Notes: generated by a model not told the origin, from the sequence alone. 64,000 bases of DNA from Roseomonas mucosa (GCA_945878375.1 CAMDWG010000006.1:1-64000); one strand, 5' to 3'; shown: positions 43,271 through 52,471, counted from the stretch's first letter. Program-made: numbers and translations.

Positions 43271-43935
43271 GCGGCCTGCCTGCCGCGACGCTCGCGGGCC
43301 GTGGCGGCGCGGAAGACGGCCCTGCCCGCCTGGACATGCGCACGCATCACGGCCGAGGCCCAGGCCGCGTCGCCGACCACGATTGCGGCGATCATTTCCC
43401 GATGCTGGTCCATGCTCCGCCGCAGTCCTGCAGAATCGAAATTCCGAAAATTCCGCAGCGCCATCGGCGGCACGGCAAGGCTCGACAGAATGGCGCTGCA
43501 GCGCGCCTGGCCGCTCATTTCCCAGAGGGCGCGATGAAAACGGACATTGGCGTCCGAAATGGCCTCGACGGCCGCCTGGCTATCCGCGGGCAGCGCGGAT
43601 TCCGCCTGTTCGCAGGCGGCTTCCATCACGGCCACAAGCCGTCGGTCGGCCGCATTGGCTGCATGTTCCGCCGCGTGGCTCTCAAGCACCGCGCGAAGGT
43701 CATAGACCTCCTCGATATCCGCATCGGACCACTCGGCGGCGAAGGCGCCCTGGTTCGGCACGACGCGCAGCCAGCCCTCCGCATCGAGGCGCCGCAGCGC
43801 TTCGCGCACCGGGGTGCGGCTGACACCGAGCTGCGCGGCGAGGTCTTCCTCGCGCAGGCGGGAGCCGGGCGGATAGGTTCCGTCCGCCAGCCTCCGCCGC
43901 AGCGTCAGATAGGCCTGTTCCCAGGCAGTCGCCAT
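43267..43935 (-). CDS. GntR/FCD-family transcriptional regulator
   Basis: 222 residues: winged helix (YLTLRRRLADGTYPPGSRL..LGVSRTPVREALRRLDAEGW) and an FCD domain (DIEEVYDLRAVLESHAAEHA, DANVRFHRALWEMSG, MDQHREMIAAIVVGD) with the His/Asp metal-ligand pattern. The ATG at 43935 has a GGGAGAGG site immediately upstream, better than the ATG at 43986. First gene of the amidase-dpp operon, which it probably represses. Confidence 0.9.
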   Translation of the reverse strand: MATAWEQAYLTLRRRLADGTYPPGSRLREEDLAAQLGVSRTPVREALRRLDAEGWLRVVPNQGAFAAEWSDADIEEVYDLRAVLESHAAEHAANAADRRLVAVMEAACEQAESALPADSQAAVEAISDANVRFHRALWEMSGQARCSAILSSLAVPPMALRNFRNFDSAGLRRSMDQHREMIAAIVVGDAAWASAVMRAHVQAGRAVFRAATARERRGRQAA

Positions 43936-43996
43936 CACCTCTCCCGCCCAGCACGGAGGCATCACCACCCCTCTTGCGCCATGCATCGGTCACAGG

Positions 43997-44009
43997 TTTG
44001 TATGCAACC
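43997..44009. promoter_or_regulatory. Operator-like word in the GntR/lyase divergent region
   Basis: TTTGTATGCAACC at 43997-44009, identical over 13 bases to the copy at 43237. It sits 62 bases upstream of the GntR ATG and about 55 bases before the divergent lyase ATG, a good place to control both directions. Confidence 0.5.
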
Positions 44010-44063
44010 CAGCCGTCCACCGCAAGACATTACTGGACGTTTACCGTCCCGGAGAAAGCCAAG

Positions 44064-44930
44064 ATGCCCCGCCAATCGCTCAAGCCCCTCCTCGCCCGCG
44101 GCAAGTGCCTCGTCGCGCCCGGCGTCTTCGACCTGATCTCGACCCACATCCTGAACCAGCATGGCGCCGAAGCGACCTATATGACGGGCTTCGGCGTCGT
44201 CGCCTCCGCGCTCGGGCTGCCGGATGCAGGGCTCGCGACCTATACGGAGATGCTGGATCGCGCGCGGCGCATCGCCGAATTCTCCAAGGCGCCTGTCATT
44301 GCCGATGCCGATACCGGCTATGGTGGCCTGCTGAATGTGCGTCACACCGTGCGCGGCTACGAAGCCGCGGGGATCGCGGCCATCCAGCTCGAGGACCAGG
44401 AGTTTCCCAAGAAGTGCGGCCACACCCCAGGCCGCCGCGTGATCCCGCTGACGGACATGGTCCGCAAGATCGAGGTCGCGGCGGATAGCCGGTCTTCGGC
44501 CGACTTCCTCATCATCGCGCGCACCGATTCCCGCACCACGCTGGGGCTCGACGAGGCGCTGCGCCGGGCAGAGGCCTTCGCGAAGGCCGGCGCCGACATC
44601 CTGTTCGTCGAAAGCCCCGAAAGCGAGGCCGAGATGGAGGCAATCGGCCGCGCCTTCGACCAGCCGCTGCTCGCGAACATGGTCGAAGGCGGCCGGACGC
44701 CGATCCTGCCGCGTGCGCGGCTTGCCGAACTCGGCTTCCAGGTGGCGATCTATCCTGCCGCCGGCTTCCTCTCCACCGCCGCGACGCTGGATCAGATGTA
44801 CCGGCATCTGGCGACGACGGGCAGCAGCCTCGATGCGCCGGTTCCGGTCTTCGACTTCAAGAAGCTGACGGACATCCTGGGCTTCCCCGACGTCCACGCC
44901 TTCGAGCGACGCTGGGCCGACGGCGCCTGA
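44064..44930 (+). CDS. PEP-mutase/isocitrate-lyase-superfamily enzyme
   Basis: 288 residues. Superfamily motifs: ATYMTGFGVVASALGLPD, metal site APVIADADTGYGG, and KKCGHTPGR with the catalytic Cys of the lyase subgroup. This points to a methylisocitrate-lyase, dimethylmalate-lyase or oxaloacetate-decarboxylase type rather than a phosphomutase. The ATG at 44064 is preceded by GGAG. Divergent from the GntR gene and probably under its control. Confidence 0.87.
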   Translation: MPRQSLKPLLARGKCLVAPGVFDLISTHILNQHGAEATYMTGFGVVASALGLPDAGLATYTEMLDRARRIAEFSKAPVIADADTGYGGLLNVRHTVRGYEAAGIAAIQLEDQEFPKKCGHTPGRRVIPLTDMVRKIEVAADSRSSADFLIIARTDSRTTLGLDEALRRAEAFAKAGADILFVESPESEAEMEAIGRAFDQPLLANMVEGGRTPILPRARLAELGFQVAIYPAAGFLSTAATLDQMYRHLATTGSSLDAPVPVFDFKKLTDILGFPDVHAFERRWADGA

Positions 44931-44948
44931 CCTTCCTGCGGAGCACGA

Positions 44949-44980
44949 GGGAACGCGCGCCCGGTGGGCCGCGCATTCCC
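44949..44980 (+). terminator. Terminator-like hairpin
   Basis: Stem GGGAACGCGCG / CGCGCATTCCC (10 of 11 pairs) with a 10-base loop, 18 bases after the lyase stop. Only a weak T content follows. The remaining bases to 45108 hold no recognisable gene. Confidence 0.5.
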
Positions 44981-45108
44981 TTGCGTTCCGCCATCGACAC
45001 GCTGCGCTTTGGCAAGGCGCGCGACACCGCGTTGACGAGGACCTCGCGCCGGCGCAGCGTTCAGATCACGACAAGGCCTCAAGGCCGATCGTGGAGGAGA
45101 TGCAACAG

Positions 45109-45669
45109 ATGAGCGCCGTCGCCGATCCCGACAACGTATCCGTGGCGGAGATGGAGCGCTTCGTCGCACGCTTCGCCACCCTGCGCGGATCCGAGGAAGC
45201 TTTCGTGGACTCCAAGCTGCCGGGCAGCCGGCGCTTCAAGATCAATCTGGTTGGCATGGGCGTCGTCGAGCGCAACGACATCCCCGACCTGAGGCCGAAC
45301 ATTCCCCTGCCTGCGACGGGCTTCAACCTCGGCATGATCCAGGCCGAGCATGGCAACGGCGCGGCGCTGCATTCGCACACGACGGAGGAGGTCTTCATGC
45401 CTCTCGTCGGTCCCTGGTCCGTTTATTGGAAGACCGATGACGGCGAAAAGGAGATCGTGCTGCAGCCCTTCGACTGCATCCACGTCCCCGTCGGTGTCTA
45501 TCGCGGCTTCCGCTACGTCGGCGAAGGCAAGGGAACCCTGCTGACCATCATCGGCGGGCCGGATGCGGGCAAGGTGGCGTGGGAGCCGGGTATCCTGGCA
45601 GCCGCGGCAGCGATGGGCGTCTCGCGCGATGCGAGCGGCCAGGTGCATGGTCTGAAGAAGGAGGTTTGA
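45109..45669 (+). CDS. Cupin-domain protein
   Basis: 186 residues. The cupin metal motif H-x-H-x4-E is seen in GAALHSHTTEEVFMPLVGPW, and the second motif around FDCIHVPVGVYRGFRYVGEG. A single cupin, possibly a dioxygenase, isomerase or sensor-type protein. ATG 45109 has GGAGG 11 bases upstream; a GTG at 45091 and an ATG at 45100 overlap that site. First gene of a run cupin-Bug-molybdopterin subunit-SDR-CMD. Confidence 0.85.
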   Translation: MSAVADPDNVSVAEMERFVARFATLRGSEEAFVDSKLPGSRRFKINLVGMGVVERNDIPDLRPNIPLPATGFNLGMIQAEHGNGAALHSHTTEEVFMPLVGPWSVYWKTDDGEKEIVLQPFDCIHVPVGVYRGFRYVGEGKGTLLTIIGGPDAGKVAWEPGILAAAAAMGVSRDASGQVHGLKKEV

Positions 45670-45673
45670 CACC

Positions 45674-46654
45674 ATGACGATCAGGCTTTCGCGCCGCGCG
45701 GCGCTTTCGCTTCCCCTCGCCGCCGCGGCGGCGCCGGCTTTCGCGCAGGGCGACTTCCCGTCGCGTACGGTCAGCATCATCGTGCCCTTCCCGCCAGGCG
45801 GGGCGACCGACCTCATCGCACGACCCTTCGGCGCCGCCTTGCAGCGGCATTGGGGGCAATCCGTCGTGCTGCAGAATCGCGGCGGCGCGGGCGGCGCGGT
45901 GGGGATGAATGCCGGCGCACAGGCGCGGGCCGACGGCTATACCGGCGTGATCGCGCATGTCTCCTATTCCTCGATCCCGCCGGCGGATGCGCTGTTCAAC
46001 CGTCCGTCCAGCTTCGATCCCGCCACGCTGGCCCCGGTCGCGCTGCTGACGGCCGACCCCCTGATGATCGTGGTGAAGGCCGATGCGCCGTGGCGCACCT
46101 GGCTGGAATTCGCCGAGGAGGCACGGCGGCGCCCGGGGCAGATCGCCTATGGGTCCTCCGGCCCCTACAGCGCCGTGCACATTCCCTTCGAGATGCTGGC
46201 ACAGGCCGGCAACTTCCAGCTGAACCACGTGCCCTTCTCGGGCGGTGGGCCAGCCATCGCTGCGGTTCTCGGCGGCCATGTCGCGGCCACCGCCAGCACG
46301 CCGGCCGTCGTCGCGCCGTATATCCGCCAGGGGCAGATGCGTGCGCTGGTCAATACCGGGGCGCGCCGTGTGGCGCTGCTGCCGGATGTCCCGACGGGCA
46401 TCGAGCTCGGCTTCGCCGGGGTGGAGTTCTACCTCTGGGTCGGCTTCTTCACCCAGGCCGGCACGGATGCCGCGATCCAGGCGCGGCTGCGCCAGGCCGT
46501 GGCGGCCACCACCCGCGACCCAGAGATGCTGCGACAGTTGGAAACCGCCGGCCTCGTCCTCGACCATCGTGAGGGGCAGGGTTTCGCCGACTTCCTCGCG
46601 GCCGATCGCCAGCGCGTGACCGCGGTGGTGAACCGCATCGGCCGCGTGGAGTAG
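45674..46654 (+). CDS. Bug/TctC-family periplasmic receptor (orphan)
   Basis: 326 residues, signal RLSRRAALSLPLAAAAAPAFAQ, then TVSIIVPFPPGGATDLIARP and VVLQNRGGAGGAVGMNAGAQ characteristic of Bug proteins. No TctA or TctB gene is adjacent, so it must share a membrane component or act as a sensor. Four bases after the cupin gene. Confidence 0.9.
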   Translation: MTIRLSRRAALSLPLAAAAAPAFAQGDFPSRTVSIIVPFPPGGATDLIARPFGAALQRHWGQSVVLQNRGGAGGAVGMNAGAQARADGYTGVIAHVSYSSIPPADALFNRPSSFDPATLAPVALLTADPLMIVVKADAPWRTWLEFAEEARRRPGQIAYGSSGPYSAVHIPFEMLAQAGNFQLNHVPFSGGGPAIAAVLGGHVAATASTPAVVAPYIRQGQMRALVNTGARRVALLPDVPTGIELGFAGVEFYLWVGFFTQAGTDAAIQARLRQAVAATTRDPEMLRQLETAGLVLDHREGQGFADFLAADRQRVTAVVNRIGRVE

Positions 46655-46659
46655 TCGCC

Positions 46660-48999
46660 TTGGGCAGCTGGCGCTTCGTCGGGCAATCCCTTCCGCGGAC
46701 CGAGGATCGCCGGCTGCTCACCGGGCTTGGCCGCTACACGGCGGACCTCGCGGCGGCGGATGCGTGCCGGCTCGTGGTGCTGCGTTCGCCGCATGCGGCG
46801 GCGCGCATCCGCGGCTTCGATGTCGCGGCCGCCGCGCGGATGCCGGGCGTGCGGCTGGTGCTGACGCCGGACGATCCAGACATCGCGCGGCTGGGCTGCT
46901 TCACCTCCAAGATCCGGCGCACGGCGCCGGATGGGTCGCCGAACTTCGTGCCTCCATACCGTTCGCTCTCGGCGGGCGTGGCGTGTTTCGTCGGCGATGC
47001 GGTCGCGGCCGTGGTGGCCGATACGCTGGCCCAGGCGAAAGATGCGGCGGAGGCGATCGTCATCGACTGGGGCACGCTGCCGGCGGTCTCCGACCTGCGC
47101 GCCGCCGTCCAACCCGGCGCGCCGACCGTATGGGCGGAGGCACCAGGCAATATCTGCTTCACGCAGGATGTCGGCGATCGCGCGGCGGTCCTTTCGGCGC
47201 TGGAGGGCGCGGCGCATCGCGTGACGCTGAGCTACCCGATCAGCCGCGTCACCGCCGCGCCGATGGAAACCCGCGCGGCGCTGGCCCGCTGGGATGCGGC
47301 GGAAGAACGCTACACGCTGGTCGCGCCGCTGCAGAACCCGCACTACCTGCGCGAGGAATATGCCGACCGCATTCTCGGTATTCCAGGACACCAGCTGCGC
47401 GTCATCTCGCCGGATGTCGGGGGCGCCTTCGGGCTCAAAGAATCGCCCTTCCCCGAATTCGGACTGGCGCTGGTCGCCGCGCGGCGGATCGGGCGCGAGG
47501 TGCTGTGGGTGGCGGATCGCAGCGAAGCCTTCCTCGGCGACCATCACGCCCGCGACATGCAGGCGACGGTCACGCTCGGCCTCGACGCGGACGGCATCTT
47601 CCAGGCGCTGCTGTATGAATGCGATTCCAACCTGGGCGCCTATCTGTCCTGGAACGGCACGCATGTGCCCGTGAACAATCTCGGCGGCCTGTCCGGCGTC
47701 TATCGCTGCCGTCGCGTCCATGCGCGGGTGCGCGGCGTCTTCACGCATACGCAGCCGACATCGCCCTATCGCGGCGCGGGACGACCAGAAGCGACCTATG
47801 CCATCGAACGCGCCATCGACCTGGCGGCGGCGCGAATGGGGCTCGATCCGGCCGAGTTGCGGCGGCGCAACCTGATCAGGCCGGAGCAGATGCCGTGGAA
47901 CACCGGCTTCATGTTCACCTACGACTCCGGCGAATTCGAACGGAACATGGATGACGCGCTGCATCTCGCGCAGTTGCCCGGACTGCCAGCGCGGCGCGAG
48001 GCGGCCCGGGCGCGCGGCAAGCTGCTCGGCTTCGGGATGGCCAATGCCATCGAGATTGCCAATGGCCCGATCACCGGCTGCCTGACCGAAAGCGCCGATA
48101 TCACCTTCGATTCCACGGGCGCGGCGACCATCACGCTCGGTGTGCATTCCCAGGGCCAGGGCCACATCACGACCTTCGCCCAGATCGCGGCCGATATGCT
48201 GGCGCTGACCCCGGATGCGATCCGCATCCGCCTGGGTGACACCGAGCAGATCGAACACGGCACGGGCACCTTCGGATCCCGTTCGGTCGTCGCCGCCGGC
48301 GCCGCGCTGTCGCGTGCGGCAGAGGGCATCGTCGCGCGCGGCAAGCGGATCGCCGCGCAGCGTCTGGAATGCGCGGAACCCGATATCGCCTTCGGACCGG
48401 ACGGTTTCTCCGTGACTGGCACGGATCGGCGCTTGTCGATGCGCGACGTGGCGCGACTGGCCTTCAGCCTGCCGCCCGCGCGGATCGGCGGGCTCGGCCT
48501 GTCGGAAAAGGCGATCGTCGCGCCGGATGCCGCGACCTTCCCCAATGGCTGCCACGCCTGTGAGGTGGAGGTGGACTCCGAGACCGGCGCCTGGACACTG
48601 ACGCGCTATGTCGTCGTGGACGATGTCGGGCGCGTCATCAACCCGAAGCTGGTGAAGGGCCAGATCCATGGCGGCGTCGCGCAGGGCGTGGGCCAGATCA
48701 TGGGGGAAGCGATCCGCTTCGATGCGGAAGGCGGCCAGCTGCTGTCGGGGTCCTTCATGGACTACCAGATGCCGCGCGCGCTCGACCTGCCTGCCATCGC
48801 CTGCAAGAGCAACGAGGTTCCGACCGCGCTGAACCCGCTCGGCGCCAAGGGGGCTGGCGAGGCCGGGACGGTCGGCGCGCTGGCCTGCGTCATCAACGCG
48901 CTGGTCGATGCGCTGCGGCCGCTCGGCGTGACGCATCTCGACATGCCGGCGACGGCGGAGACCGTCTGGCGCGCGATGCAGCAGGCGAAAGCCGCATGA
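46660..48999 (+). CDS. Xanthine-dehydrogenase-family molybdopterin subunit (orphan)
   Basis: 779 residues from a TTG at 46660 with GGAG 8 bases upstream; no ATG fits. It begins GQSLPRTEDRRLLTGLGRYTAD as in large molybdopterin subunits. PYRGAGRPEATYAIE and the C-terminal GAKGAGEAG (with the catalytic-type Glu) are present. The CO-dehydrogenase AYRCSFR loop is missing, so it is not a CO dehydrogenase. No FAD or 2Fe-2S subunit gene is adjacent. It overlaps the SDR gene by 4 bases. Substrate unknown. Confidence 0.88.
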   Translation: MGSWRFVGQSLPRTEDRRLLTGLGRYTADLAAADACRLVVLRSPHAAARIRGFDVAAAARMPGVRLVLTPDDPDIARLGCFTSKIRRTAPDGSPNFVPPYRSLSAGVACFVGDAVAAVVADTLAQAKDAAEAIVIDWGTLPAVSDLRAAVQPGAPTVWAEAPGNICFTQDVGDRAAVLSALEGAAHRVTLSYPISRVTAAPMETRAALARWDAAEERYTLVAPLQNPHYLREEYADRILGIPGHQLRVISPDVGGAFGLKESPFPEFGLALVAARRIGREVLWVADRSEAFLGDHHARDMQATVTLGLDADGIFQALLYECDSNLGAYLSWNGTHVPVNNLGGLSGVYRCRRVHARVRGVFTHTQPTSPYRGAGRPEATYAIERAIDLAAARMGLDPAELRRRNLIRPEQMPWNTGFMFTYDSGEFERNMDDALHLAQLPGLPARREAARARGKLLGFGMANAIEIANGPITGCLTESADITFDSTGAATITLGVHSQGQGHITTFAQIAADMLALTPDAIRIRLGDTEQIEHGTGTFGSRSVVAAGAALSRAAEGIVARGKRIAAQRLECAEPDIAFGPDGFSVTGTDRRLSMRDVARLAFSLPPARIGGLGLSEKAIVAPDAATFPNGCHACEVEVDSETGAWTLTRYVVVDDVGRVINPKLVKGQIHGGVAQGVGQIMGEAIRFDAEGGQLLSGSFMDYQMPRALDLPAIACKSNEVPTALNPLGAKGAGEAGTVGALACVINALVDALRPLGVTHLDMPATAETVWRAMQQAKAA

Positions 49000-49739
49000 G
49001 CCGACGGATCGCCCTGGTCACCGGCGCCGGAGACGGGCTGGGCCGCGCCATCGCACTCGATCTGGCGCGGCACGGCTACGATCTCGTCGTGACCGACCTC
49101 GACACCGGACTGCTCAAGACGACGGTAGAGGAAGCTTCGGCCTGCGGCGCGCGCGTGCTGCCGGTCGTGCTCGACCTGCGCCGGCAGGACTCCATCGAGG
49201 CAGCGCTGGAGGCCGCCGCCGCCCTCGGGCCGCTCGACCTGCTTGTGAACAACGCGGCCTTCACGTTGAACCGCCCGGCCATCGAGTTCGGCTGGGACGA
49301 GTATGACGCCGTGATGGATGTGAACCTGAAGGGCACCTACTTCCTCACGACCGGCTATGCGCGGCGCTGCATCGCTACGGCGCGGGCGGGCGCGGTGGTG
49401 ATGCTCGCCTCGACGCATGGGCTGACGGGGCTGGCAGGCCGCTCGGTCTACGGGATCTCCAAGGGTGGCATCGTGCAGATGACGCGCATGCTCGCCATCG
49501 AATGGGCGGAACGCGGCGTGCGGGTGAATGCGGTCGCGCCCGCCACCGTCATCACGCCGTCCCGCGCGCAGATGCTGGCGGACCCCGCGCGGCGCGCGGC
49601 GATGCTGGAACGCCTGCCGCAGCGCCGCTTCCCGACCGCCGAGGACGTCGCCGCCGCGGTGCGGTATCTGGGCGGGGCGGAAGCGGCTTCCGTCACCGGG
49701 CAGATCCTGGCCGTGGATGGCGGGCTCACGGCGGCCTGA
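48996..49739 (+). CDS. Short-chain dehydrogenase/reductase
   Basis: 247 residues. RIALVTGAGDGLGRAIALDLARHG, NNAAF in place of NNAG, catalytic Ser in MLASTHGL and SVYGISKGG as YxxxK, ending TGQILAVDGGLTAA. Overlaps the molybdopterin-subunit gene by 4 bases, so it probably acts on the same pathway's alcohol or ketone. Confidence 0.9.
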   Translation: MSRRIALVTGAGDGLGRAIALDLARHGYDLVVTDLDTGLLKTTVEEASACGARVLPVVLDLRRQDSIEAALEAAAALGPLDLLVNNAAFTLNRPAIEFGWDEYDAVMDVNLKGTYFLTTGYARRCIATARAGAVVMLASTHGLTGLAGRSVYGISKGGIVQMTRMLAIEWAERGVRVNAVAPATVITPSRAQMLADPARRAAMLERLPQRRFPTAEDVAAAVRYLGGAEAASVTGQILAVDGGLTAA

Positions 49740-49750
49740 GGAGACAGACG

Positions 49751-50293
49751 ATGGCACGGCTTCCCTATGTCGATCCGGCGGCGCTGCCGGCCGATCAGCG
49801 CGACCTGCTGGTGCGGCCGATCCACCTGTATCGCGCAATGGTGAATGCCCCCGGCATTACGCGCGCCTTCCTGGGCCTGGCCAACCAGATCCGCCATGCA
49901 AGCAAGCTCGATGCACGGCTGCGGGAACTCGCGATCCTGCAGGTCGCCTGGGATACGCGCTCGGCCTATGAATGGTCGCACCATGTGAAGATCGGGCGCA
50001 ATTTCGGCATCACCGATGCCGATCTCCGCGCCATCTCCGGCGGCAACTGGCAGGCGCTGCAAGCAGACGCACAGGCTGTGCTGACGGCGGCCGCGGGCAT
50101 CGTGCGGGAAGGCGATCTGCCCGACGCACAGGTGGAGGCGCTCCGCGCCGCCTTCGGCGAGGAAGTGCTGACCGAGCTACTGCTCATCTGCTCGATCTAT
50201 GTCGGCCTCGCGCGCTTCCTGCATGTCGCGCGGATCGAGGTCGAGGCCGACTACATGCCGGAACTGCGGGAATTCCCGCTGCCCCCGGGCTGA
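49751..50293 (+). CDS. Carboxymuconolactone-decarboxylase-family protein
   Basis: 180 residues with the CMD/AhpD-like core LDARLRELAILQVAW, EWSHHVKIG and LISGGNW-like region followed by a long C-terminal helix. It lacks the CxxC of AhpD, so a peroxidase role is unlikely; a lactone decarboxylase-type role is possible. ATG 49751 is 11 bases after the SDR stop; the longer upstream frame overlaps the SDR. Confidence 0.85.
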   Translation: MARLPYVDPAALPADQRDLLVRPIHLYRAMVNAPGITRAFLGLANQIRHASKLDARLRELAILQVAWDTRSAYEWSHHVKIGRNFGITDADLRAISGGNWQALQADAQAVLTAAAGIVREGDLPDAQVEALRAAFGEEVLTELLLICSIYVGLARFLHVARIEVEADYMPELREFPLPPG

Positions 50294-50307
50294 CGCGCGG
50301 GACGGCG

Positions 50308-50329
50308 GGGGGGCTCGCTTCAGCCCCCC
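50308..50329. terminator. Terminator hairpin between convergent genes
   Basis: GGGGGGCT (50308-50315) pairs with AGCCCCCC (50322-50329) around a 6-base loop. It overlaps the stop codon of the minus-strand oxidoreductase gene. Confidence 0.55.
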
Positions 50330-51255
50330 TCCCCCACCCGGTTGCCGCCACCGAGCGTCTCACCCGCCAGACGTTCGCTGAACTGGGCCATCGCGGTGTG
50401 GTCCTGGCCCGGGCCGAGCATGGTGGATGCCGCCGCCCACATCTCCCGGCACAGCGCCGCGAAAGGCGCGGGGGTCGCGGTATCATGCGCCACGGCCAGC
50501 GCGACGCCGAGATCCTTTGTCATCAGATCCAGGCCGAAGCCGGCATCGAAGCGGCGCGACAGCACGAACTGGCTGAACTTCTTCTGCGTGCTGTTGTTCA
50601 TGCCCGTCGAGGCGTTCAGTACCTGGACCATCTGCGCGGGATCGAGGCCGAAGCGCTGGCCGATCAGCAGCGCCTCCACGCCGATCAAGAAGCCGGCGGC
50701 GCTGACCAGATTGTTCAGCGCCTTCATCGCCTGCCCGGCGCCCACGCCGCCGACATGGGTCAGCGCCGTGCCCATCGCGCGCAGCACGGGATCGGCGCGG
50801 GCGACATCGGCCGCCTCGCCGCCCAGCATGATGGCCAATTCGCCGGTCCTGGCACGCGGCACGCCGCCCGAGACGGGGGCGTCGATCATCGCGACGCCGC
50901 GCGGGGCCAGTGCCTCCGCGAAGCCGCGCGTGGCCGTGGGCACGCCGGATGTCATCTCGATCAGCAGCATGCCGGGCGCCAGCGCATCGCCCATCGCGGC
51001 GATGGCATCGCCCACCTGCTTCGAGGTCGGCAGGATGGTGATGACGGCATCTGCCCCGCGCGCGGCGGTCGCGGCATCCGCCGCTGCGATACCACCGACT
51101 TCCGCCGCGAAGCGCGCGGCGCGGCCGGGGGCGGCATCGCAGGCCACCACCTCGAACCCCGCGCCGACCAGCCGCGCGGCCATGGGCCAGCCCATATTGC
51201 CGATGCCGATGAACGCGATGCGGCGCAGCGCGCCGCCAGGGGCCGCCGCGCTCAT
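50320..51255 (-). CDS. 3-Hydroxyisobutyrate-dehydrogenase-family oxidoreductase
   Basis: 311 residues: IAFIGIGNMGWPMAARLV for NAD(P), DAPVSGGVPRARTGELAIM for substrate, and GAGQAMKALNN with the catalytic Lys. A beta-hydroxyacid dehydrogenase; substrate unknown. ATG 51255 overlaps the NIPSNAP stop by 4 bases and excludes an Arg-rich upstream frame. Confidence 0.88.
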   Translation of the reverse strand: MSAAAPGGALRRIAFIGIGNMGWPMAARLVGAGFEVVACDAAPGRAARFAAEVGGIAAADAATAARGADAVITILPTSKQVGDAIAAMGDALAPGMLLIEMTSGVPTATRGFAEALAPRGVAMIDAPVSGGVPRARTGELAIMLGGEAADVARADPVLRAMGTALTHVGGVGAGQAMKALNNLVSAAGFLIGVEALLIGQRFGLDPAQMVQVLNASTGMNNSTQKKFSQFVLSRRFDAGFGLDLMTKDLGVALAVAHDTATPAPFAALCREMWAAASTMLGPGQDHTAMAQFSERLAGETLGGGNRVGEGG

Positions 51256-51578
51256 CGCACGGCGGAGAAGGCGGTGGGCTGCAGGATCATGTTGTCGATG
51301 GCGGCGACGATCGGTCCGTCGCGCTCGCTCTCGGCGCGCTTCGCGATCCATTCGGGATCGACGACGAAGGCGCCCCACTTGGCCTCACGCTCCGCGAGCG
51401 AGTCCCAGGCCAGGAGGTAGTAGAGATCACCATTGCCCTCGCCCAGCGCCACGGTCCAGAAGCCGGCCTGGCGGATGCCATGGCGTTCCCAGATGCCAAG
51501 GGTGGTGGTCTCGAAGCGCTTCAGCAGCGCCGGCAGACGCCCCGGCAGGCAACGGTAGATACGAAGCTCGTGGATCAT
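51252..51578 (-). CDS. NIPSNAP-family small protein
   Basis: 108 residues, a ferredoxin-like dimeric alpha-beta barrel type. IHELRIYRCLPGRLPALLKRF, GFWTVALGEGNGDLYYLLAW and SLAEREAKWGAFV are typical NIPSNAP segments. Role not established; such proteins often accompany oxidative catabolic genes. Translationally coupled to the dehydrogenase gene downstream. Confidence 0.85.
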   Translation of the reverse strand: MIHELRIYRCLPGRLPALLKRFETTTLGIWERHGIRQAGFWTVALGEGNGDLYYLLAWDSLAEREAKWGAFVVDPEWIAKRAESERDGPIVAAIDNMILQPTAFSAVR

Positions 51579-51652
51579 CCTATGGTCCTCCCTGCCGCCA
51601 GCGGTAGCACGACGGCAAAGCGACGCGAAGCGCGCAGAGGGAGGGACCGATC

Positions 51653-52471
51653 ATGACCCCGGATGCCCAGCGGGACGACGACATCTACGAGGTGCACGCA
51701 ATCAAATACGCGCACAGCCCGCGTACGACAGGCGCGAATTTCCTGGGCGGCGATCCGCATGACCTGTCGCCGATGCCGCTCGATTACTTCGTCTGGCTGA
51801 TCCGCGGGCGGACGCGCAGCTTCGTGCTGGATACGGGCTTCGACCGCGAGGTCGCCGCGAAGCGTGGCCGGCAATTGATCCGCACGCCGGCGGAAGGGCT
51901 CGGCATGCTCGGCGTGGCTGCGGACAGCGTGCAGGACGTGATCCTGTCCCACATGCATTACGACCATGCCGGCAACCACGCCATGTTCCCCGCCGCGCGC
52001 TACCACATCCAGGATCGGGAAATGGCCTTCTGCACCGGCCGCTGCATGTGCCACGACACGATGCGCGCCCCCTTCGAGGCGACGGATGTCACCGCGATGG
52101 TACAGCGCGTCTTCGAAGGCCGCGCCTGCTTCCATGACGGCGCGGCGGAGATCGCGCCGGGGATCAGCCTGCACCATGTCGGCGGGCATTCACTGGGCCT
52201 GCAAGTGGTCCGCGTGCGGACGCGGCGCGGCTTCGTGGTGCTGGCCTCCGATGCGACACATTTCTACGCCCATGTCGAGCGGAAGCGGGTCTTCCCGATT
52301 GTCGCCGATGTGCCGGCCGTGCTGGCGGGCTACGAGACGCTGAACCGCCTCGCCTCCTCGCCAGCGCATATCATACCGGGGCACGACCCGCTGGTCCTGG
52401 CGCACTATCCGGCCTCGGCCCCGGGGCTCGAGGGGATCGCGGCCAGGCTGGATGCGGAGCCGCTGGACTAA
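51653..52471 (+). CDS. Metallo-beta-lactamase-fold hydrolase, AHL-lactonase-like
   Basis: 272 residues. The zinc motif H-x-H-x-D-H is seen in ILSHMHYDHAGNH. Further ligands lie at HHVGGHSLGLQ (His), LASDATHFY (Asp) and IIPGHDPLV (His). The overall order matches N-acyl-homoserine-lactone lactonases, but related proteins hydrolyse other lactones and esters. ATG 51653 follows a GGGAGGG site. A purely metabolic lactonase is equally possible here. Confidence 0.83.
   Translation: MTPDAQRDDDIYEVHAIKYAHSPRTTGANFLGGDPHDLSPMPLDYFVWLIRGRTRSFVLDTGFDREVAAKRGRQLIRTPAEGLGMLGVAADSVQDVILSHMHYDHAGNHAMFPAARYHIQDREMAFCTGRCMCHDTMRAPFEATDVTAMVQRVFEGRACFHDGAAEIAPGISLHHVGGHSLGLQVVRVRTRRGFVVLASDATHFYAHVERKRVFPIVADVPAVLAGYETLNRLASSPAHIIPGHDPLVLAHYPASAPGLEGIAARLDAEPLD

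Noticed and set aside
46429-48936. Minus-strand frame of 835 codons
   Set aside because: Antisense to the molybdopterin subunit gene, which has clear motifs.
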